The notes under the pieces were generated by a model. It was given only the letters and a program-made list of their open reading frames with translations. It was not told the origin of the DNA and did not search any database. The translations under genes were made by a program, and so were the position numbers. A DNA stretch of 64,000 nucleotides from JAQAZP01 sp965531145. GTDB lineage: Bacteria; Acidobacteriota; JAQAZP01. This document shows positions 1-8,132 of this stretch, piece after piece. The stretch covers positions 1-64,000 of the forward strand of contig CBESOE010000005.1 of the NCBI GenBank assembly GCA_965531145.1. Reading direction: 5' to 3'. Each line of letters opens with the position of its first letter. Positions within the stretch are counted from its first letter, which is position 1.

Positions 1-784
1 CTGGAGCATTGCCGGAATCGCCAATTCTCAAGTGAACTTCCTGGCCTACGGCACGAACAAATACGGGGTCAATGTGGCCCTGGGCGACCTGGACAACGAC
101 GGGTTTGACGAGATCGTCACCGGCGCCGGCCCCGGCGCGGTATTCGGGCCCCACGTCCGCGGTTGGAACTACGACAACACGGCCGGGGTGGACCCGATCC
201 CCGGGGTGAGCTACTTCGCCTACGGCACCCCCAAGTGGGGGGCCAACGTGGCCTGCGGAGACATCGACGGTGACGGATACGACGAGATCGTCACCGGCGC
301 CGGCCCCGGTGCGGTGTACGGACCCCACGTCCGCGGCTGGAACGTGGACGGCGGTCCGGCTGCTTCCATTCCGGCGGTGAGCTACTTCGCCTACGGCACA
401 CTGAAGTACGGGGTCAACGTCAGCTGCGGCGACGTGGACGGTGACGGCATGGACGAGATCGTCACCGGCGCCGGTCCCGGCGCGGTGTTCGGGCCCCACG
501 TGCGGGGCTGGAACTATGACGGTTCGGCCGTGTCCACCCTGCCCGGCTTCAGTTTCTTTGCCTGGGAGCCCTCCGTCGCCCGTTTCGGGGCCAACGTCCA
601 TGCCGGGACGGATCTGGACGATGACGGCCGGAATGAGCTGGTGGTGGGCGCCGGCCCGGATCCCGATATGGGCGCCGGGGTCAAGGTCTACACCTACAAC
701 GGGACACAGATCAACGAGTGGCTCTCGCTGGACGCGTTCCCCGGCCTGACCCACGGCGCCACCGTGGCCGCCGCGGCCAACTAG
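1..784 (+). CDS. FG-GAP-type propeller cassette protein, 3' part (5' end outside window)
   Basis: The frame is open from the first bases of the window and stops at the TAG ending at 784, so this is the C-terminal part (about 260 residues) of a larger protein whose start and any N-terminal domain are not visible. It contains four complete blades of about 58 residues, each with an AYGTxKxGVNV strand, a calcium-type loop (GDIDGDGxDEI) and a GPHVRGWNYDG strand. It ends in the divergent closing strand (HGATVAAAAN) seen in the other copies. Complete copies elsewhere in this window have five loops in 332-335 residues, so roughly 220 bases of the cassette are missing upstream. Family knowledge: such loops bind Ca2+ in extracellular beta-propellers. 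The likely location is the cell surface or outside the cell; the substrate or partner is unknown. Confidence 0.85.
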   Translation, partial: WSIAGIANSQVNFLAYGTNKYGVNVALGDLDNDGFDEIVTGAGPGAVFGPHVRGWNYDNTAGVDPIPGVSYFAYGTPKWGANVACGDIDGDGYDEIVTGAGPGAVYGPHVRGWNVDGGPAASIPAVSYFAYGTLKYGVNVSCGDVDGDGMDEIVTGAGPGAVFGPHVRGWNYDGSAVSTLPGFSFFAWEPSVARFGANVHAGTDLDDDGRNELVVGAGPDPDMGAGVKVYTYNGTQINEWLSLDAFPGLTHGATVAAAAN

Positions 785-800
785 ACGGGTGAAGGATTGA

Positions 801-1121
801 AGCACCACGATATCCGGCGGCGCCGAACTCAAGGGCGGAAAAAAGGGCAGGCCCACGCTCCGAAGCAACCGGCCAGACGCCCGGGAACAGCCCGACCTGG
901 CCGCTGTCTATTTCGGAGGCACGGACATGCTGCAGCACATCTGCGGGGCCCGGGAGAAGCCCTCGGATGTGCTGGGGGTTCAGCCGTACCCCAACATGCT
1001 GTCGGCCATCAACGAGGTATACAAGTTATATGACGGTATCGTCGGTGAGGTGCAGGCGGTCAGTTCCGAATCGGACGAGAAGATCCGCCAGCAGCTTCGC
1101 CTGATGGGCTACATCGAGTAG
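801..1121 (+). pseudogene. Fragment of a type I phosphodiesterase (alkaline phosphatase superfamily)
   Basis: The frame is open from 801 to the stop at 1121. From about 885 it reads like two joined pieces of the phosphodiesterase family represented intact at 38847-40535. A central piece (AVYFGGTDMLQHI, compare AVYFSGTDVAQHI there) is followed by a helix like the one in the intact protein (MLSAINEVYKLYDGIVGEV versus VISAYYRLMDHFLGEI). It then jumps straight to the C-terminal signature (LRLMGYIE versus LRNLGYIQ). The nucleophile region, the later metal-binding half and the signal peptide are absent. An ATG at 927 could start a 64-residue peptide, but it has no convincing ribosome-binding site. 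The best reading is a decayed gene with a 5' deletion and an internal deletion of about 200 codons. Confidence 0.6.
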
Positions 1122-1147
1122 CCCCCTTAATCTTCTCGAAATTGCGG

Positions 1148-1176
1148 TTGACTTCCCCTCGCATCAATGATCTACT
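1148..1176 (+). promoter_or_regulatory. Sigma-70-like promoter for the cupin gene
   Basis: TTGACT (1148-1153), a 17-base spacer, then TCTACT (1171-1176; four of six consensus bases). It lies about 140 bases before the cupin start and after the phosphodiesterase fragment. The -35 is strong and the -10 weak. Confidence 0.35.
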
Positions 1177-1318
1177 GTTTTTATCGATATATACACGTTG
1201 TTACAGTCCTCGCCATCATCAGGGCTGATCGGATGGGAGCCGGACGGGTAAGCAAATATCACCCAGGCTCCGGGCTGTGCGACACACCACGTTTCCGATG
1301 AAGAGAAGGAGAACAGCC

Positions 1319-1702
1319 ATGCAAATAGCAAAGAACGACATACCGGTGAAGATCGAAGCACCCGGCGTCCTGGTCCGCCAGCAAACCGATTTTGGCGATG
1401 CCGCCGACTACGGCACCATTGGCGGCGAGCACTACACCGTGGCCGGCGGGGCAGATCTGGCGCCGCTGCTCAAGGGCCTGGAGGGCGACATGTGCCAGTC
1501 ACCGCACTGGGGTTACATGATCGAAGGCCAGTGCACGGTCACTTACGGGGACGGTTCGGAGGAGAAGATGGCCACCGGTGACCTGTTCTACTGGCCGCCC
1601 GGCCACTCGGTGCGGATGGACAAGGATTCTGAATTTGTCCTCTTCAGCCCGCAGCACGAACACACCCCGGTGATGGATCACCTGCGCAAGCAGATGATGT
1701 AG
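1319..1702 (+). CDS. Small cupin-domain protein
   Basis: 127 residues, starting at the ATG at 1319, which follows the purine-rich ribosome-binding stretch AAGAGAAGGAGAAC; an upstream in-frame ATG at 1277 lacks one. The centre carries cupin features: a first motif-like stretch around SPHWGYMIEGQCTV, a turn (YGDGSEEKMATGDLFYWPPGHS) and a second strand set with FVLFSPQHEH. Family knowledge: single-domain cupins bind a metal or small ligand and act as isomerases, dioxygenases or sensors. Only one clear histidine (SPHW) sits in the expected metal-site motif, so catalysis cannot be inferred. No signal peptide; cytoplasmic. It appears monocistronic, with a convergent gene downstream. Confidence 0.75.
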   Translation: MQIAKNDIPVKIEAPGVLVRQQTDFGDAADYGTIGGEHYTVAGGADLAPLLKGLEGDMCQSPHWGYMIEGQCTVTYGDGSEEKMATGDLFYWPPGHSVRMDKDSEFVLFSPQHEHTPVMDHLRKQMM

Positions 1703-1848
1703 CAGGACAGTCAGTGATGGAGCAGGGCCCGCCGCTGGTGATGAGGTTAAAAGTGCCGGAGGCGGGCCCGGTTGTGTACAGATTACATGGAATTAAATAT
1801 AATGGAAAGGAAGGGTCATACAGGAGCACTCATCGATGAAGAGAATCC

Positions 1849-1872
1849 GCCCCGGCCTGATGCGGCCGGGGC
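1849..1872. terminator. Hairpin between convergent genes
   Basis: A perfect 9-bp stem (GCCCCGGCC / GGCCGGGGC) with a 6-base loop lies between the cupin gene and the convergent minus-strand gene ending at 1889. There is no good T-run on the plus side; the minus side is followed by a mixed pyrimidine stretch. It probably serves as a shared terminator. Confidence 0.5.
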
Positions 1873-1888
1873 GCAATGCGTCAGGTTA

Positions 1889-2740
1889 TCAGAACATGAA
1901 GTGGAGATAGGCTTCGAACGCCGAGACGTCTAAAGCGAGGTCCCAATCGAGGATGGACCCATCCTCCTTGGTAATGTCGTAGCCATCGTAGCCGTATTTC
2001 AAGCCAAACCCCACGTGGTCCCAGGTCCGGTGTTCCAGTCCGATGTAGGACCTCCAGACATTGCCACTGTAATCCGGCAGCGGGCTGAGGGTCATGTAGC
2101 CCAGTCCGACATTGAGGAGCAGCCGATGGACCAGGTGCTGCCGCAGTTTGACGGAGAGTGTGGGGACCGGCACACCGCTATTCAGGTCGGCGCCGAGGCT
2201 GCCATCAACGCCTTCGACGCCCAAGCCGGCTTCCACAGAGGCCCACGTGAGGCTGAGCCCGATGGAGAGGGCGGTCCGTTCCTTGGTCACCAGCCAGAAG
2301 TCATAACCGAACTCGAGAAACGTCGTGTCAAAGTAGCCGGTGACAGTGGCGTCCACCGGAAATGTCTCATCGCCCCACTCCAGGTCAAAGCTGATCTGAT
2401 GTGTCGTATCACGCGGCAACTGGAAATAGCCCACTGATACCTGATGCCGGCGGCCGATGAGATACGCGGCGTTGATGTGGATGCTCGTTGGTGAACTCTC
2501 GAATCCCAGGTCATCCTCAAGGCTGATGGTGGTGCCTTCTCCAAGTACGTTCGAATAGAGGGTTATATCGGTAGTGGACCCGAGGAAGATACCGCCGAGA
2601 TTGATTTCCCAGCGGTCCACCAGTTCGTTGTCCTCAACGGCCTTCGCCGCCGGGCTGCCGATGCCGGCAACCAGCAAAACCAGGGCCAGAACACCGAGGG
2701 TCTTCTTCCAGCGGTGATTAAGGAACAATGCCTTACACAT
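1889..2740 (-). CDS. Predicted outer-membrane beta-barrel protein
   Basis: 283 residues. The start is the ATG at 2740, preceded by GGAAGGAGAC at good spacing; the open frame runs further upstream but only through the neighbouring gene. A signal peptide follows (basic N-terminus, then LGVLALVLLVAGIGSPAAKA). The mature part is rich in alternating hydrophobic/polar strands with turns (NLGGIFLGSTTDITLYS, HQVSVGYFQL, FLEFGYDFW) and ends in a terminal phenylalanine (AYLHFMF), the classic C-terminal signal for BAM-dependent insertion. The function is unknown; it could be a small porin or a structural barrel. The minus-strand membrane-protein genes at 2887 and 3572 lie upstream of it and may be co-transcribed. 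Confidence 0.75.
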   Translation of the reverse strand: MCKALFLNHRWKKTLGVLALVLLVAGIGSPAAKAVEDNELVDRWEINLGGIFLGSTTDITLYSNVLGEGTTISLEDDLGFESSPTSIHINAAYLIGRRHQVSVGYFQLPRDTTHQISFDLEWGDETFPVDATVTGYFDTTFLEFGYDFWLVTKERTALSIGLSLTWASVEAGLGVEGVDGSLGADLNSGVPVPTLSVKLRQHLVHRLLLNVGLGYMTLSPLPDYSGNVWRSYIGLEHRTWDHVGFGLKYGYDGYDITKEDGSILDWDLALDVSAFEAYLHFMF

Positions 2741-2886
2741 GCCATGTCTCCTTCCATGTCTGTCCGGTCGTCTGACGGACGGTCTGATTCTCCTAGGCCA
2801 ATATCCACTTGAAAAATAACTGAGCCTTGTTGATTCGTTTGATCTTGAGATAGTAACGCATTTCCCCGTTAAATGGAATCGGAGTC

Positions 2887-3543
2887 TCAACCGGAACTCC
2901 GTCTGGCGATCCGGTTCATGATCGCCACCATCACCGGGTAGATGAACCAGGAGAACTCCCAGGAAACACTGAAACCAAAGATCACCGGCCCACCGATAAA
3001 GGCAAAGGGAATGGTGATCGCCGCGGTGAGCGGCTCGGCACGGTAGCGGATCGCCTTCTGCCGGGCTTCCTCCTCGGTGACGTCCGGATGGAGCAGCCCT
3101 TTTTTCCTCGCCCGGCGAAAAGCCAGCAAGGCGCAAAGACCCACCAAGGTGGCCGAAATGCTCTCGAAACCCCAGGTTCCGGCCTGTCCACCGATCTCCA
3201 CCCCGAGTTTCATCGAGTAGAGAAAGACCAGGAGGAAGAAGTTCTGCAGGAGGATGAACGCGGAGTGGACTCCGTCAGTGGCCTGCAGGACACCGAGCAG
3301 TTGATTGCTCTGCAGCCAGTAGATCACCGCCCAGGCCAGGGCAAGAAGGAGAACGATGACAATGGCGCCGTTCTCGTCGAGGTAAGCCCCCAGGGATTCC
3401 CACTGGTTTCCCATACTGTCCGGCTTCGGGATCAGCATGAAGATCCGCCAGATGATGATGGCGTATAACACGTCTGTCAGACGCTGCAACCGCACCAGGT
3501 GCAGCCCCCGGCGCCGAACGCTGCTGGACACCGGATCGCTCAT
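2887..3543 (-). CDS. Multi-pass membrane protein, possibly TMEM175/DUF1211-like
   Basis: 218 residues with about five or six hydrophobic helices (for example DVLYAIIIWRIFML, AIVIVLLLALAWAVIYWL, AFILLQNFFLLVFLYSM, TLVGLCALLAF, AAITIPFAFIGG, WFIYPVMVAIM). The N-terminal RLTDVLYAI followed by a WxxxxN/QNFFLLVF pattern recalls bacterial TMEM175-type (DUF1211) potassium channels, but the family's RFSD signature is not well kept, so that assignment is tentative. It is an inner-membrane protein. It lies between two other minus-strand genes for membrane proteins. Confidence 0.6.
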   Translation of the reverse strand: MSDPVSSSVRRRGLHLVRLQRLTDVLYAIIIWRIFMLIPKPDSMGNQWESLGAYLDENGAIVIVLLLALAWAVIYWLQSNQLLGVLQATDGVHSAFILLQNFFLLVFLYSMKLGVEIGGQAGTWGFESISATLVGLCALLAFRRARKKGLLHPDVTEEEARQKAIRYRAEPLTAAITIPFAFIGGPVIFGFSVSWEFSWFIYPVMVAIMNRIARRSSG

Positions 3544-3571
3544 GCTGTATGCCTCCTGTTTCTACCGGGAA

Positions 3572-4108
3572 TTACTTTTTCGTTAAGTCCGAGCCATCAG
3601 CTTCAGCAGTAGCGGGGAAGACCGCCCTTGCCTCCCGCACGAACAACGAACGCAACTTGTCCCAAAAATCTCCGCCAAGTACAAAGAGGCTGGTCACCAG
3701 GACAATATCTCCGCCAAGGTGCCACCACAACGGGTGGGCGTCAAAGCCCGGCAGGTGGTGGTGGAGGTAGGGACCCAACAACCCAACCAGAATCGGAGCA
3801 ACAAACATCACCAGTCCCACCCGGTAACGGACCGGGCCGACGGTGTCCGGCGGCCCGTATTTCCGCATGAACCGGCCCAGACGCCGCTTCAACTCGGCAA
3901 AGCCCTCCTTGCCCATCACCGCCGCGGCCGCGAGGGTCATCACCTCGGGAACACCCACAGCCAGGGCGCCCGAGATCAGGGTCTTCCAGCCCACCGGCAG
4001 GCTCGATGCCGTGACCAGCGGGATCGCCGCCGGTGCAAAGAAACCAACCACGAAGATTGTCACGCCAACCGGAAAGCGCCAGTTGCTCTTTTGCTGCTGG
4101 TCCGCCAT
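3572..4108 (-). CDS. Membrane protein with a transporter-suffix-like domain
   Basis: 178 residues from the ATG at 4108; an in-frame GTG at 4114 is closer to the GGGGAGGGG ribosome-binding stretch and is an alternative start. Four hydrophobic segments are visible (VGVTIFVVGFFAPAAIPLV, TLISGALAVGVPEVMTLAAAAVMG, YRVGLVMFVAPILVGLLGPYL, GGDIVLVTSLFVLGG), separated by a basic cytoplasmic stretch (ELKRRLGRFMRKYG). This matches the small family annotated as transporter-suffix domain proteins, named because the domain is often found attached to transporters. Its own activity is unknown. It precedes the TMEM175-like gene on the minus strand. Confidence 0.65.
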   Translation of the reverse strand: MADQQQKSNWRFPVGVTIFVVGFFAPAAIPLVTASSLPVGWKTLISGALAVGVPEVMTLAAAAVMGKEGFAELKRRLGRFMRKYGPPDTVGPVRYRVGLVMFVAPILVGLLGPYLHHHLPGFDAHPLWWHLGGDIVLVTSLFVLGGDFWDKLRSLFVREARAVFPATAEADGSDLTKK

Positions 4109-4153
4109 GTTCACTATCCCCTCCCCGCTCCGGTCTCCATCCCTTTCATCGCC

Positions 4154-5461
4154 CTAAAAGTCGTAGTTCAGCCTCACACCCCACACCCAGGTATTCACAG
4201 CTGCGGCTCCCTGGTCGTTGCGGTGCCAGTATTGGATATCGGGCATCAGGTTGATCGCCTGGGTCAACTGGACCCGGTAAAACAGTTCGCCGCCCGACTC
4301 AGTGGCCCGAGACTCATCGCTGGGATCGCCGGCAAAGATCCCCACACCGGCGATGTCCTGCGGCCGTCCCAGCGGTGTGAGCCACATCAGCCCCAGCTGG
4401 ACCAGCTCTCCGTATTCAGAGGACAGCCGTGTGAACGAGCGGCTCCAGCGTCCGGCCAGCGCCCAGCTGCCGCCAAATCGCCGGTCGGCAGTGAGCATCA
4501 GCGTCTGCCCGGGGCCCTTGGAGGGCTCTTCCCCGTCCTGAACGTCGAGGTGCCCGAAGGTCAGCCGCACGGCCGTCTCGTTGGGGCCGTCAAGGTCCGT
4601 TTCCATGCCCACCTCGCCGAGGTAGAGCATCTGCCCATCGGCCAGGCTCGAGAAATCGGGGTACTGGCGGTTGGCCTTGCCGTCCATGATCGCCGCCGAA
4701 ACATAGAACGGCGCCTTCCAGCCGATCCAGTTGAGGCCCAGGCCGATGTCGTTGGCCCCCACCCACTGGGCTCCGGCCGCGGTGGCCAGCGGCCGGGCCA
4801 TGAAGTGGCGGCGGTCGTCATCGAGGTAGCGGCCCACACCGAAATATGCTGGTGCGTAAAGCTGCCCGGCGCGAAACCCCCAGCCACTGCCCGGCCCGGT
4901 GCGGAACTCGTGCTCCCAGTGCAGCAGGCCCAGGGTGGAGAAAACCAGGTCGGGGTCGGTGTCGAGATCGTTGGGGGTCTCCACCAGTTGCTGGTTGTCG
5001 GCAAAGGCCCGTGTTATCGGGTGGCCAAAGGTCACGTCATGGGCGAAACCGAACACCAGCCGGCCAGCACTGTTGCCGGTTCGCACCGGCTCCCAGGTCA
5101 TCAGCGCCAGAAACTCGCTGATCGAGTGCGCCGGCCCGCCTTCACTGCCCCACTGGGCATTTGCCGAGAAGTATCCGCCAAAGGAGATGTTGTTGTCAGC
5201 CCACAGACGATTCTTGAAATCAAAGTAGTCGGAACCGAGCAGCCCGTTGCCGATCAGGACATCGTCGTGGGGCCGCGGGTCGCTGGGCCCACGGTCCTCC
5301 AGCCACTTGCCCCGGGGCAGGATGCTTGAGAAGGGCTCGTCTTCGGCACCGAAGGCCGAATGTGCGACAAACAGGGTGCAGGCAATCACCAGCGCGGCAG
5401 CGGCCGCCACAACACGGCGAGCGCACTGTCGGCTCCATCCGGAGCGGGCACCTCCCTGCAC
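4154..5461 (-). CDS. OprB-family carbohydrate-selective porin
   Basis: 435 residues starting at a GTG (5461), which has GAGGAG eight bases upstream. A long signal peptide (VVAAAAALVIACTLFVAHSAFGA) is followed by alternating beta-strands, with repeated aromatic girdle residues and long polar loops. The C-terminal LMPDIQYWHR and final VRLNYDF are typical of OprB-like porins, including the terminal phenylalanine. Family knowledge: OprB porins form outer-membrane channels for sugars and related small solutes. Its neighbours are a small inner-membrane gene on one side and an arylsulfatase on the other. A role in uptake of sugars released by the sulfatase is plausible but inferred only from adjacency. 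Confidence 0.8.
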   Translation of the reverse strand: MQGGARSGWSRQCARRVVAAAAALVIACTLFVAHSAFGAEDEPFSSILPRGKWLEDRGPSDPRPHDDVLIGNGLLGSDYFDFKNRLWADNNISFGGYFSANAQWGSEGGPAHSISEFLALMTWEPVRTGNSAGRLVFGFAHDVTFGHPITRAFADNQQLVETPNDLDTDPDLVFSTLGLLHWEHEFRTGPGSGWGFRAGQLYAPAYFGVGRYLDDDRRHFMARPLATAAGAQWVGANDIGLGLNWIGWKAPFYVSAAIMDGKANRQYPDFSSLADGQMLYLGEVGMETDLDGPNETAVRLTFGHLDVQDGEEPSKGPGQTLMLTADRRFGGSWALAGRWSRSFTRLSSEYGELVQLGLMWLTPLGRPQDIAGVGIFAGDPSDESRATESGGELFYRVQLTQAINLMPDIQYWHRNDQGAAAVNTWVWGVRLNYDF

Positions 5462-5538
5462 GGTCTGCTCCTCGTTCCCGGCCTATGGATGAGAAATCCC
5501 CGGGGACCTCGCGGCCCCCGGGATGCACCCTGCTGGCG

Positions 5539-7089
5539 TTACTTGTCGCCAGCGCCCTTGGTGATCGCTTCCATCACGCGGTCGAGGCTGAAACTGCCCG
5601 GCTTCTGGCGCGGCGGAAAGTCTCTGAAACTCTGCAGCCATTGGCCAACATAGGCGCCGGCGGGCGCGAACATGAACATGTGCTCAAACTGCCACTTGCC
5701 GTAGCCGATGGCTTCATGATGGGCCCGCTCGAAGGGATCCGTGCGGAGATTGCCGATCATCGGCATCCGCAGTGTCTCGTATGGCTGAGACCAGACGTGC
5801 ATTCCATGGGCGTTCTGCCTCAGGAAAGTGATCTTCCAGTCGTTGTAGCGCAGTGCCGCGACGTTGCCGTCGTCGGTCCAGTAGAGGAACTCATGGCGTG
5901 GCCAGGCGGCCTCTCCCTTGAGCGCGGGCATCAGGTTGTAGCCGTCGAGGTGGACCTTGTAGTTCCTGTCTCCAACGGTCTTGCCTTTGAGCAGGTCTTC
6001 TTTGACGTTGGGGTCGCCCGCCGCCGCGAGCAGCGTGCTGAGCATGTCTTCATGCGAAGCGATCTCGTTGTTGATCGTTCCAGGTTTGATGACGCCGGGC
6101 CAGCGAATCGCTGTCGGAACCCGGAAGCCGCCCTCCCATTGCGTGGCCTTCTCGCCGGCGAACATGGTCGAACCGCCGTCGGGCCAGGTGAACACCTCGG
6201 CACCGTTGTCGGTGGAATACATGACGATGGTGTTGTCGGCAATACCCAGTTCATCGAGCTTGGCCAGCAGCTGGCCCACCATGGCATCGTGCTCCACCAT
6301 GCCGTCAGCATATACACCAAGACCGGTCTTACCCTCGGACTCGGGCTTGAGGTGGGTCCAGACGTGCATGCGGGTGCTGTTCCACCAGACAAAGAAGGGC
6401 TTGTCCGCCTTGGCGGCCCGATCGATGAAGTTGAGCGCTGCAACGGTGACTTCCTCGTCCACCGTCTCCATGCGCTTCTTGGTCAACGGGCCGGTATCCT
6501 CGATCGCCCCGTCGGCATAACTGTGGATGACGCCACGGGGACCGAACTTCTCGGCGAAAGTTCGCCCGTCAGCGAGCTTCATATCCCCCGGATAGTCCGG
6601 GAGCTCCGGCTCCTCTTCAGCGTTCAGATGGTAGAGGTTGCCGAAGAACTCGTCGAAGCCGTGATTGGTCGGCAGCATCTCGTCGCGGTCACCGAGGTGG
6701 TTCTTGCCGAACTGACCGGTCATGTAGCCATGTTCCTTGAGCAACCCGGCGATGGTCGGATCTTCTACCTTCATCCCTTCCGGGGCGCTGGGAAGGCCGA
6801 CCTTGGTCAGGCCGGTGCGCATGGGTGACTGGCCGGTGATGAAGGAGGCGCGACCGGCGGTACAGCTCTGCTGGCCATACCAGTCGGTGAACACAGCGCC
6901 TTCCTTGGCGATGCGGTCGATGTTCGGCGTCTGGTAGCCCATCATCCCCATGTTGTAGGCCGAGACGTTGAACTGGCCGATGTCATCCCCCCAGATGATC
7001 AGGATGTTCGGTTTGTCCGCTGCCGCTGCCGGCAGGGTCAGGGCCATGATCGCCAGCAGGGCAATCGCGAATCCAAGTGTTCTTCTCAT
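5539..7089 (-). CDS. Periplasmic arylsulfatase (Cys-type, formylglycine-dependent)
   Basis: 516 residues from the ATG at 7089, chosen because AAGGAGGAAT sits just upstream; an earlier in-frame ATG has no such site. Signal peptide at 1-24. The type I sulfatase core is intact: metal-binding DD at 35-36 (IIWGDDIG) and the modification motif CTAGR at 76-80, where C76 would be converted to formylglycine. The HxG-like segment (FGKNHLGDRDE) and the second metal site (STDNGAEV) follow. The C-terminus (HMFMFAPAGAYVGQWL) is characteristic of a subgroup of bacterial arylsulfatases. It hydrolyses a sulfate ester; the natural substrate cannot be read from the sequence. No formylglycine-generating enzyme is encoded in this window. 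It is the most downstream gene but one in a minus-strand series with three barrels, a monooxygenase and a sigma-54 activator. Confidence 0.9.
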   Translation of the reverse strand: MRRTLGFAIALLAIMALTLPAAAADKPNILIIWGDDIGQFNVSAYNMGMMGYQTPNIDRIAKEGAVFTDWYGQQSCTAGRASFITGQSPMRTGLTKVGLPSAPEGMKVEDPTIAGLLKEHGYMTGQFGKNHLGDRDEMLPTNHGFDEFFGNLYHLNAEEEPELPDYPGDMKLADGRTFAEKFGPRGVIHSYADGAIEDTGPLTKKRMETVDEEVTVAALNFIDRAAKADKPFFVWWNSTRMHVWTHLKPESEGKTGLGVYADGMVEHDAMVGQLLAKLDELGIADNTIVMYSTDNGAEVFTWPDGGSTMFAGEKATQWEGGFRVPTAIRWPGVIKPGTINNEIASHEDMLSTLLAAAGDPNVKEDLLKGKTVGDRNYKVHLDGYNLMPALKGEAAWPRHEFLYWTDDGNVAALRYNDWKITFLRQNAHGMHVWSQPYETLRMPMIGNLRTDPFERAHHEAIGYGKWQFEHMFMFAPAGAYVGQWLQSFRDFPPRQKPGSFSLDRVMEAITKGAGDK

Positions 7090-7136
7090 CTGATCGATTC
7101 CTCCTTTGTTACACAGTTGCACTGTTGCACAATTGA

Positions 7137-8066
7137 CTACCCACCCACCGGGAGGGTGTAGGTCACGTTGAAGCGGTAGGAATTCTTTACTGCTGATCCC
7201 TGCCAGTCTTTATAAAACAAGCTGGTGCGGTATTCACCGTAAATGTTCCAGCTGCTCTTTTCGTTGACGAACACCTTTCCCACACGAAGGGCCATCGGCA
7301 TGTAAAATTTGCTGGAGTCCCAGTCGTAGAGGGCCACCATGTCGCCGTTGCCAACATACCAGCCCTTGCCCAGACGGTAGTTGAGGAAGGGGGCGATTCC
7401 CAGCGGGTTAGCGTCGCTGGTGCCCGGAGCCAGGGCATCGGGATCGACGCTTTGCCAGGACTGGGTGAGGAGCAGGCCGTAAAACCACTTGCCCTTGCTG
7501 TTGACCACGGCCGTGGCGAAACCGTAGCCCCACTCGTCCTTGGCCACCTTGGTGCTCCCCGGCGTGGTGATCAGCGGTCCGATGCCAAAGCGCCCCGAAC
7601 CCCAGTCCCACTTTTTGGGGATGATCAGCGCAAAGATTTCCGTGTTGCCAAACCCGGAATCGCCATTTGCATTTTCGTAGTGCCGGAGGGTGACCCGCGG
7701 CAGGATGGTCATGCTGTTCAAGGCAATCGGCGCGACGATCCTCAACTGGACATAGTCGTCCAGGCCGGCGGGCCGGGTCGTGCCATCGTCCAGGGTGTCG
7801 TCGTGGTAGTCGGGCATGGTCTGGTAGGCGAGCTGGAACGACCACTGGGTGGCCGTGCTGTCCAGTGCCGCAGTCTCGCGGTCCGCCTCGGATTGCTCGG
7901 CAGCTTCGCCGGTATCGTCACTGGAATCATCACCGGAAGCGTCTTCCTCCTCGCCATCCGGTGCGCTGTCCGCGGTCGCTACGGCCGCCGGCCAGCAGAC
8001 CAGTAACCCGCAGACAACAAGGACAACCCATAGCTGAAAGATTGAAGATGCTTTTCTTTTCGCCAT
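7137..8066 (-). CDS. Outer-membrane barrel protein, neuromedin-U-like/transporter family
   Basis: 309 residues from the ATG at 8066, preceded by GAGGAGAG; an upstream in-frame ATG at 8117 lacks one. A signal peptide is followed by a very acidic low-complexity linker (EEEDASGDDSSDD, residues about 35-65) and then a beta-rich domain with paired aromatic strands ending LPVGG. It resembles the protein encoded immediately upstream (8133-9014) in its strand pattern, including a GxGPxL stretch, so the two are probably divergent paralogues. Such barrels are annotated variously as neuromedin U or MetA-pathway transporters; the transported compound is unknown. The 66-base gap to the upstream gene suggests one transcript. 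Confidence 0.7.
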   Translation of the reverse strand: MAKRKASSIFQLWVVLVVCGLLVCWPAAVATADSAPDGEEEDASGDDSSDDTGEAAEQSEADRETAALDSTATQWSFQLAYQTMPDYHDDTLDDGTTRPAGLDDYVQLRIVAPIALNSMTILPRVTLRHYENANGDSGFGNTEIFALIIPKKWDWGSGRFGIGPLITTPGSTKVAKDEWGYGFATAVVNSKGKWFYGLLLTQSWQSVDPDALAPGTSDANPLGIAPFLNYRLGKGWYVGNGDMVALYDWDSSKFYMPMALRVGKVFVNEKSSWNIYGEYRTSLFYKDWQGSAVKNSYRFNVTYTLPVGG

Positions 8067-8132
8067 TTTTCTCTCCTCATTTGGGCCTGACGGCCAAACA
8101 AAAAAGCCTGAGAACAAACCAGTGAACGATGA

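Noticed and set aside
3719..6828. Long plus-strand open frames (3719-5329 and 5326-6828)
   Set aside because: They lie antisense to the OprB-like porin and the arylsulfatase, whose minus-strand products have intact motifs. The plus-strand translations are Arg/Gly/Val-rich with no recognisable domain or ribosome-binding site.
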